Assembly (NCBI GenBank): GCA_023418595.1
Contig: JAEZZI010000020.1
Span: 62,001 to 126,000 of the forward strand
Reading direction: 5' to 3'
Source: Pseudomonadota bacterium
GTDB lineage: Bacteria; Pseudomonadota; Alphaproteobacteria; Sphingomonadales; Sphingomonadaceae
Length of the DNA: 64,000 nucleotides
A program made the translations under genes and the position numbers. This document shows, in pieces, positions 59,607 through 64,000 of the stretch. How positions within the stretch are numbered: the first letter of the stretch is position 1; each line of letters begins with the position of its first letter. The notes beneath the pieces are model-generated. The model ran no database searches, was not told the DNA's origin, and saw only the letters and a list, made by a program, of their open reading frames with translations.

Positions 59607-60275
59607 ATGATATTTCTGCAATTCTTCCGGCAGTTGGACGACCTGCTCTATGAAGTGATGAGCTGGGGGGTGTTCTATCCGGTCACGCTGGGGCGGGTGG
59701 TGCGGCATCCGGTCAGGATGATGGATTATGCCGACAGCGAATTGTCGGACGCGCCCGAGCGGCAATATCCCGACGTGCTGAGCCCGCCATTGTTCCTGTT
59801 GCTGTCGGTGCTGCTGGCACATGCGGTCGAGCTGGCGGTGTTCGGCAGCGCGCCACCGATCCCCGCGGACAACGGCCTGTCGCGGCTGTTGCAGACCGAC
59901 ACGAATCTGGTGCTGTTCCGGCTGGTATGTTTCGCGGCGTTTCCGCTGGTAACAGCAGCCGCGCTGCTGGTCGCGCAGGGCAGCAAGATCAACCGCGGTT
60001 CGCTGAAAATGCCGTTCTACGCGCAATGCTATGCGGCGGCGGCGTTCGCGCTGGCGTTCAGTTTTGCGGGCACGCTGATCCGGCTGCACTGGACCGTGAC
60101 GACGGTGGCGGGAGTCGTCATCGTGCTGATCGCGATCCCCGCCTATCTGGTCGTGCAGACATTATGGTTCCGGCGTCACCTGGAATCGGGCCTGGGCAAG
60201 GCGTTCGCGGTGGCGCTGGTCGCCTATATCCTGTCGCTGGGCGCGCTGGGATTGGCGACGCCCTTGGTGTCCTGA
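59607..60275 (+). CDS. Conserved inner-membrane protein (permease-like)
   Basis: A 222-residue protein with about five membrane segments: roughly residues 63-83 (LFLLLSVLLAHAVELAVF), 110-130, 145-165, 168-188 and 200-218. The N-terminal 60 residues are soluble with FFRQLDDLLYEVMSWGVFYP and a short DSELSDAPERQYPDVLSP loop. I recognise it only as a Yip1/permease-like uncharacterised family present in sphingomonads. It follows the WYL-like gene by 62 bases, on the same strand, and may share its transcript. Confidence 0.72.
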   Translation: MIFLQFFRQLDDLLYEVMSWGVFYPVTLGRVVRHPVRMMDYADSELSDAPERQYPDVLSPPLFLLLSVLLAHAVELAVFGSAPPIPADNGLSRLLQTDTNLVLFRLVCFAAFPLVTAAALLVAQGSKINRGSLKMPFYAQCYAAAAFALAFSFAGTLIRLHWTVTTVAGVVIVLIAIPAYLVVQTLWFRRHLESGLGKAFAVALVAYILSLGALGLATPLVS

Positions 60276-60279
60276 ACCG

Positions 60280-61113
60280 TCAGAAGCGCCGCCCGCCGCC
60301 CCAATTGCCGCTGTCACAGGTGCCGCGGAAATCCTCTATCCCGTCAAGGAAGATGCGGCTCGATCGGCGATCGATGTCGATCGTCGGCTTGTTCATGCCG
60401 TTGAGGCGATAGCGTCCGGTGATCCGGTCGCGCGTGACGCGCAGGTCGGTGATGTCCCACCAGCCATTGCTGCCGCCCGAATTGATCGGCGGGATCAATT
60501 GGCGGGACAGGTGGATGCGGCCGTGATCGCCGTAGAGTTCGACCTGAACATCGGCGTTGAACCGCTGATTGCCGGATACCAGCCCCGGGGCCCATTCGTA
60601 GCGGTCGCGGTCGCGGTTCCATTCGTAGCGTGGTTCGTTGCGCAGCGTCGGCTTGTTGCCCTCTCCATAACAGACCAGCACCATCGTATCGGACGGCGCA
60701 TTGCCGGGCAGGGTCGAGGGGCGTTCGTCATAGCCGGGGCGCGGCGGGGGCGGGCGACCATAATCGGGGTCGCGATCATACCGGTCGTCGCGGATCGCCG
60801 GGCGGCTGTCGGCGGTGGCCGCGGGGCCGCAATTGCCGGGGGGCACGATGTTCAGCGTGGCATAGCGCCCCTCATTGGTCGCGACCGACAGGCACTGGCG
60901 GCGTTCGGGATGCCACCAGAAGGTAAAGCGCGAGTCGCGGACGGTGGAGGTGGACGCGGGCACGTTGCGATAGCCGCGCGCCTCCAACTGGGTCTCCCCA
61001 CCCGCCGCGCGCGCGCCGACCAGATCGGCGACATCGGGAGCGGATTGGGCAAAGGCGGGGGTTGCAAGGGCAAGGCTCGACGTGACGAGCAGGACATGCA
61101 GGCGGACGTTCAT
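60280..61113 (-). CDS. Uncharacterised secreted protein
   Basis: A 277-residue protein. The N-terminus is a signal peptide (MNVRLHVLLVTSSLALATPAFAQ). The first part (about 30-105) has SRFTFWWHPERRQCLSVATNEGRY, a short domain with Cys; a Pro/Arg/Asp-rich linker follows (about 118-150); the second part (about 160-277) is beta-rich with VQVELYGDHGRIHLSRQLIPP and ends GTCDSGNWGGGRRF. No catalytic motif is visible. ATG at 61113 is used because the signal starts there. It converges with the permease-like gene, with stops 4 bases apart. Confidence 0.75.
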   Translation of the reverse strand: MNVRLHVLLVTSSLALATPAFAQSAPDVADLVGARAAGGETQLEARGYRNVPASTSTVRDSRFTFWWHPERRQCLSVATNEGRYATLNIVPPGNCGPAATADSRPAIRDDRYDRDPDYGRPPPPRPGYDERPSTLPGNAPSDTMVLVCYGEGNKPTLRNEPRYEWNRDRDRYEWAPGLVSGNQRFNADVQVELYGDHGRIHLSRQLIPPINSGGSNGWWDITDLRVTRDRITGRYRLNGMNKPTIDIDRRSSRIFLDGIEDFRGTCDSGNWGGGRRF

Positions 61114-61390
61114 GATACACCCTCCATCGGCGCAGGGTGCGCCTTCAAGAAGTGAAGCTCCGAAAAAAGGTTTTGCGCAAGTGCAAGGCGGTGGACCGTC
61201 GAAGCCCTTCGAATAAGTCGGGGTCGAAATCAACAGCGTCAGGAGCAGGTTGTCGGGAAGGATGCAAATTCGATTGCACTCTCCGTTCAGTTGCAGAACA
61301 GCTTATTCGACCCCGCAAGCAAAAAATTTCTGTCCTACAAGCCATGTTTTATGCCAACCCTTTCCTGTCGCCTGTTGGGGGAGTGAGCGG
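61114..61390. other. 277-bp gap at the left edge of the AT-richer insert
   Basis: It lies between two divergent genes (minus-strand secreted protein, plus-strand proteinase). The composition changes from GC-rich to mixed within it. The only structure I see is a 10-base inverted repeat, CGGGGTCGAA (61218-61227) and TTCGACCCCG (61306-61315), 78 bases apart. A promoter for the proteinase must be here; no clear hexamers stand out. The strong ribosome binding site GGGGGAG lies at its right end. Confidence 0.4.
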
Positions 61391-62416
61391 TTGACCGACG
61401 AATCTGTCAAGATGGTTGAACTTCGCAAGGCTATCTCGTCAGCCTCCGAGGAGTTGCAAGCGGATTTGATCCTGCTGAATGCTCCGATGAGGAGTGGGTT
61501 GGAAGATAGTTTGCGTAATGAAATTTCGGGACGATCGGACCGAGCCAAATCAGTGGTGCTGATTCTTGTGACCACGGGAGGTTTGGCAGACGAGGCCTAT
61601 CGTTGCGCGAGAATGTTGCAATCTTCATACGAGAATGTGACGATTTGTGTGGCGGGTTGGTGTAAAAGCGCTGGAACTTTGCTCGCTATCGGTGGGCATA
61701 GTTTGATCATGGGGCCGCGAGGTGAACTCGGTCCATTGGACGTCCAAATTACGAAGCGGGACGAGCTTTTTGATCGTGATTCTGGGCTGATTTCGAACGC
61801 CGCGTTGGATCGTCTACGCGAAGAGTCATTCCAGTTTTTTGAGCAGTTTATGCTCCAAATTATCGCCCGCTCTCAGAACACAATCACGTTCAGAACGGCA
61901 GCGGATATTTCGGCCGACGTGACAGCCGGACTTATGGTTCCTATATTCGATAAACTCGACCCTCTTCGACTTGGGGCGGATAGCCGGGCGATGGAAATCG
62001 GGTCGGCCTACGCAACCCGTTTGAACATCGGATCCAAGAATCTGAAGGGGACGGAAGCGCTCAATATGCTTTTGAACGGTTATCCATCCCATTCGTTTGT
62101 GATAGATTACAAAGAAGCTGAGATGCTGTTCACCTGCGTGAAACCCTTAGAAGGTAGCTTGGCAAATGTCATAGATGCGCTAGGAGACCTGGCGATTGCT
62201 CCTCGAGACGAGGCACTAGTTTTATATCTGGACGGAGCGGATCATGGAACAGAAACTGATGAAGGAACTGATGTTGTCGAGGCTGCAAAAGCTGGCGATC
62301 AATCCCCAACCGGGGAAAACGATGACAGCCCTTCCGAAGTCCTACGAGCAGCTATTCAAGGACACCCTAGACCGGACAGGTCGGGTCGTGCCCGCAGAAC
62401 AAGCGGCTTGAGTTGA
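61391..62416 (+). CDS. Clp-fold serine proteinase, SDH/SppA-like
   Basis: A 341-residue protein of the ClpP/crotonase-fold proteinase group (SDH-type, related to S49). VVLILVTTGGLADEAYRCARM is the first core strand and oxyanion loop; AGWCKSAGTLLAIGGHSLIMG carries the probable nucleophile Ser93; RGELGPLDVQI holds the Asp-containing loop typical of the group. About the last 70 residues are acidic and disordered-looking. TTG at 61391 is preferred over an ATG at 61412 because GGGGGAG lies 7 bases upstream. Codon use (TTG, AAT, GAA, CGT) and base composition differ sharply from neighbours, pointing to acquisition. No signal peptide, so it acts in the cytoplasm. The target is unknown. Confidence 0.82.
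   Translation: MTDESVKMVELRKAISSASEELQADLILLNAPMRSGLEDSLRNEISGRSDRAKSVVLILVTTGGLADEAYRCARMLQSSYENVTICVAGWCKSAGTLLAIGGHSLIMGPRGELGPLDVQITKRDELFDRDSGLISNAALDRLREESFQFFEQFMLQIIARSQNTITFRTAADISADVTAGLMVPIFDKLDPLRLGADSRAMEIGSAYATRLNIGSKNLKGTEALNMLLNGYPSHSFVIDYKEAEMLFTCVKPLEGSLANVIDALGDLAIAPRDEALVLYLDGADHGTETDEGTDVVEAAKAGDQSPTGENDDSPSEVLRAAIQGHPRPDRSGRARRTSGLS
62244..62411 (+). CDS. Candidate 55-residue protein nested out of frame in the proteinase 3' end
   Basis: In the +1 register relative to the proteinase (frame offset inside its last 58 codons), an ATG at 62244 with GGAG six bases before it opens a frame of 55 codons ending at TGA 62409-62411. The product, starting MEQKLMKELMLSRLQKLA and followed by a Pro/Gly segment and YEQLFKDTLDRTGRVV, looks like a helical basic/acidic protein, more natural than the low-complexity proteinase tail it overlaps. 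The two stops are 5 bases apart and a strong terminator follows both. It could be a partner or adaptor made with the proteinase by coupled translation; it could also be a chance frame. Not recognised as a known family. Confidence 0.5.
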   Translation: MEQKLMKELMLSRLQKLAINPQPGKTMTALPKSYEQLFKDTLDRTGRVVPAEQAA

Positions 62417-62418
62417 TT

Positions 62419-62445
62419 AAACGGCCCTATGGGGCCGTTTTTTTT
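62419..62445 (+). terminator. Rho-independent terminator after the proteinase genes
   Basis: Perfect 9-bp stem AAACGGCCC / GGGCCGTTT with loop TATG, followed by an uninterrupted T-run to 62445. It begins 3 bases after the proteinase stop. The T-run is shared with the minus-strand helicase stop codon (TAA at 62446-62444), so the hairpin also sits just behind that gene. Confidence 0.92.
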
Positions 62446-64000
62446 ACCCCAACGTCACAAAGCTATCCATCACCCGCTTCCGCCCGGCCTGTTCGAATTC
62501 GATCTCCAGCTTGTTGCCTTCGATTTCCTCGATGCGGCCGTAGCCGAACTTCTGGTGGAAGACGCGCAGGCCGACGCTCAGGTCGTCGCGGCCCTTGTTG
62601 CCCAGGCTGACGGCGCTGGTGCGGGCCTCCACCACGCGGGCGGGTTCGCGGGTGAAGCTGCCGCTGCCTGCGGCGCGTTGCCAGCCGGGGCCTCTGCCGG
62701 TGCCGCGGCTTACGTCGGCGAAGGGATCGGCGCGGTCGGTCCAGTTGGCGCGCCACAGGCTTTCGCCGCCGGACATGGTGGTTTCCGCCTCTACATGGTC
62801 GCCCGGCAATTCGGCGACGAAGCGGCTGGGCAGGCTGCTGGTCCATTGGCCGTAGATGCGGCGGTTGGCGGCGTGGAGGATGGTCGCGAGCCGCCGCGCG
62901 CGGGTGATCGCGACATAGGCCAGGCGGCGTTCCTCCTCGAGGCTGGCATTGCCGCCTTCGTCCAACGCGCGTTGCGAGGGGAACAGCCCTTCTTCCCAGC
63001 CGACCAGGAACACGGTGTCGTATTCCAGGCCCTTCGCCGCGTGGATCGTCATGATGGTGACTTTGGCATCGTCGGCGGCCGCGTCATTGTCCATCACCAG
63101 GCTGACATGTTCGAGGAACGCGCCGAGCGTCTCATATTCCTCCATCGCGCGGACGAGTTCGGACAGGTTTTCGAGGCGACCGGCGGCCTCCGCCGATTTC
63201 TCGTTCTGCCACATCGCGGTGTAGCCGCTTTCGTCGAGCATCTGGCGCGCGAGTTCGGGATGGGGGAGCGTGCTGGCCATGTCGCGCCAGCGGGCGAGAT
63301 CGCCGACGAAATTGCCGAGCGCGCGGCGGGCCTGCGGCGTCAGCTCGTCGGTGTCGAGAATGCGCGCGGCGGCGATCGACAGGGGGATGGATTCGGCGCG
63401 GGCGAGCAGGTGGAGCTTTGTCACCGCCTTGTCGCCCAGCCCGCGTTTTGGGGTGTTGACGATGCGCTCGAACGCCAGGTCGTCGGCGGGCTGGTGGACG
63501 ATGCGCAGATACGCAAGCGCGTCACGGATTTCGGCGCGTTCGTAGAAGCGGAAACCGCCGACGATGCGGTAGGGGAGGCCGATCGAGATGAACCGGTCCT
63601 CGAACTCGCGGGTCTGGTGCTGGGCACGGACGAGGATGGCAATTTCGTCGTAGGATTTGCCGCGCGCGCGTGCGCTCTCGATCTCGTCGCTGACGCGGCG
63701 GGCTTCCTCGGGGCCGTCCCAGACGCCAATGACGCGGACCTTTTCGCCGGCGTCGAGTTCGGTCCACAATGTCTTGCCCAGGCGGCCGCCATTGTTGGCG
63801 ATGACTCCGCTCGCCGCGCCGAGGATGTGGGGCGTGGAGCGGTAATTCTGCTCTAGGCGGATGACCTTTGCGCCGGGAAAGTCGCGTTCGAATTTCAGGA
63901 TATTCTCGACCTGAGCGCCGCGCCACGAATAGATCGACTGGTCGTCGTCGCCGACGCACGCGATGTTCTTGCGCGCCTGCGCGAGCAGGCGGAGCCAGAG
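62444..64000 (-). CDS. uvrD: ATP-dependent DNA helicase UvrD/PcrA, C-terminal part (5' end outside window)
   Basis: The frame runs open to the window edge, with 518 residues visible. It is a superfamily 1A 3'-5' helicase for nucleotide-excision and mismatch repair. Seen motifs: CVGDDDQSIYSWRGAQ (motif III region), RLEQNYRST (motif IV), VTIMTIHAAKGLEYDTVFLVG (motif V), EEERRLAYVAITRAR (motif VI). The C-terminal 150 residues are the linker and Tudor-like domain (VGLRVFHQKFGYGRIEEIEG) that binds RNA polymerase in PcrA/UvrD. Walker A and motifs Ia-II lie upstream of the window. Its end borders the AT-richer proteinase insert. Confidence 0.97.
   Translation of the reverse strand, partial: LWLRLLAQARKNIACVGDDDQSIYSWRGAQVENILKFERDFPGAKVIRLEQNYRSTPHILGAASGVIANNGGRLGKTLWTELDAGEKVRVIGVWDGPEEARRVSDEIESARARGKSYDEIAILVRAQHQTREFEDRFISIGLPYRIVGGFRFYERAEIRDALAYLRIVHQPADDLAFERIVNTPKRGLGDKAVTKLHLLARAESIPLSIAAARILDTDELTPQARRALGNFVGDLARWRDMASTLPHPELARQMLDESGYTAMWQNEKSAEAAGRLENLSELVRAMEEYETLGAFLEHVSLVMDNDAAADDAKVTIMTIHAAKGLEYDTVFLVGWEEGLFPSQRALDEGGNASLEEERRLAYVAITRARRLATILHAANRRIYGQWTSSLPSRFVAELPGDHVEAETTMSGGESLWRANWTDRADPFADVSRGTGRGPGWQRAAGSGSFTREPARVVEARTSAVSLGNKGRDDLSVGLRVFHQKFGYGRIEEIEGNKLEIEFEQAGRKRVMDSFVTLG

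Noticed and set aside
61137..61394. 85-codon basic frame just left of the proteinase
   Set aside because: No ribosome binding site, no conserved pattern, and it runs into the proteinase start; more likely untranslated upstream sequence.
1..64000. CRISPR arrays, tRNA or rRNA genes, insertion sequences
   Set aside because: No regularly spaced direct repeats, no cloverleaf-like sequence in any gap and no transposase-like protein were seen. A covariance-model scan would be needed to exclude small RNAs fully.

Overview
The window looks like chromosomal DNA from a high-GC alphaproteobacterium, most likely a sphingomonad (Sphingomonas or a close relative). The reasons are the gene content (CckA, an HdaA-type Hda homologue, a complete exosortase A/PEP-CTERM exopolysaccharide cluster with an XrtA-EpsI fusion), an alphaproteobacterial GTTC-N7-GTTC LexA box in front of recA, and several families of long intergenic inverted repeats. 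Genus-level placement is inference. No rRNA, tRNA, CRISPR array or insertion sequence was recognised. Both edge genes are cut: trxB at the left (5' end missing) and a UvrD/PcrA helicase at the right (5' end missing).

Region 1 (0.8-17.9 kb) is the exosortase A exopolysaccharide cluster. Two hydrolases and an acyl carrier protein run leftward. From a 62-bp divergent gap an acyl-CoA ligase and a PLP decarboxylase run rightward. After a 100-bp gap come the Wza-like export lipoprotein, the Wzz-like chain-length protein, the tyrosine autokinase, an outer-membrane barrel, the XrtA-associated ATPase, a polysaccharide deacetylase, a FemAB-like protein, a glycosyltransferase, exosortase A fused to EpsI, and a glutamine-dependent amidotransferase. 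Most junctions overlap by 1-4 bases, so these genes are probably translated in concert. Together they would make, modify, size and export a surface polysaccharide and anchor sorted proteins. No PEP-CTERM substrate and no lipid-linked initiating glycosyltransferase is in the window, so the pathway must be completed elsewhere.

Region 2 (18-31 kb) is housekeeping: ndk; purM-purN-yjbR on the minus strand; a DUF2066-hdaA-ppk1-ppx operon with overlapping reading frames; an I78 inhibitor joined to RNase D; aspS carrying a His that suggests a non-discriminating enzyme; and a PPK2-type kinase. Polyphosphate metabolism is unusually well represented (ppk1, ppx, ppk2).

Region 3 (31-49 kb) mixes cell-envelope and regulatory genes: a small lipoprotein, an M28 peptidase, EttA followed by a GAF-histidine kinase, a Uma2 protein, PutP, a NYN-LOTUS protein, GreB, a lytic transglycosylase, dapA, an odd 98-residue protein overlapping dapA, smpB, a DUF2062 membrane protein, an M13 peptidase, CckA and a stand-alone receiver protein.

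Region 4 (49-64 kb) holds recA with its SOS box, then a GST/dicarboxylate-symporter/M24-peptidase block bracketed by two copies of a repeat-rich intergenic element, alaS, a KefB-like antiporter, a stand-alone WYL-like protein, two uncharacterised proteins, and a visibly AT-richer insert. That insert (61.4-62.4 kb) codes for a Clp-fold (SDH/SppA-like) serine proteinase with a second 55-codon reading frame, preceded by a good ribosome binding site, nested out of frame inside its 3' end and followed by a strong terminator. It is the best candidate for an undescribed or recently acquired system here. The exosortase-linked ligase/ACP/decarboxylase/hydrolase module is the largest set of genes of unknown chemistry.
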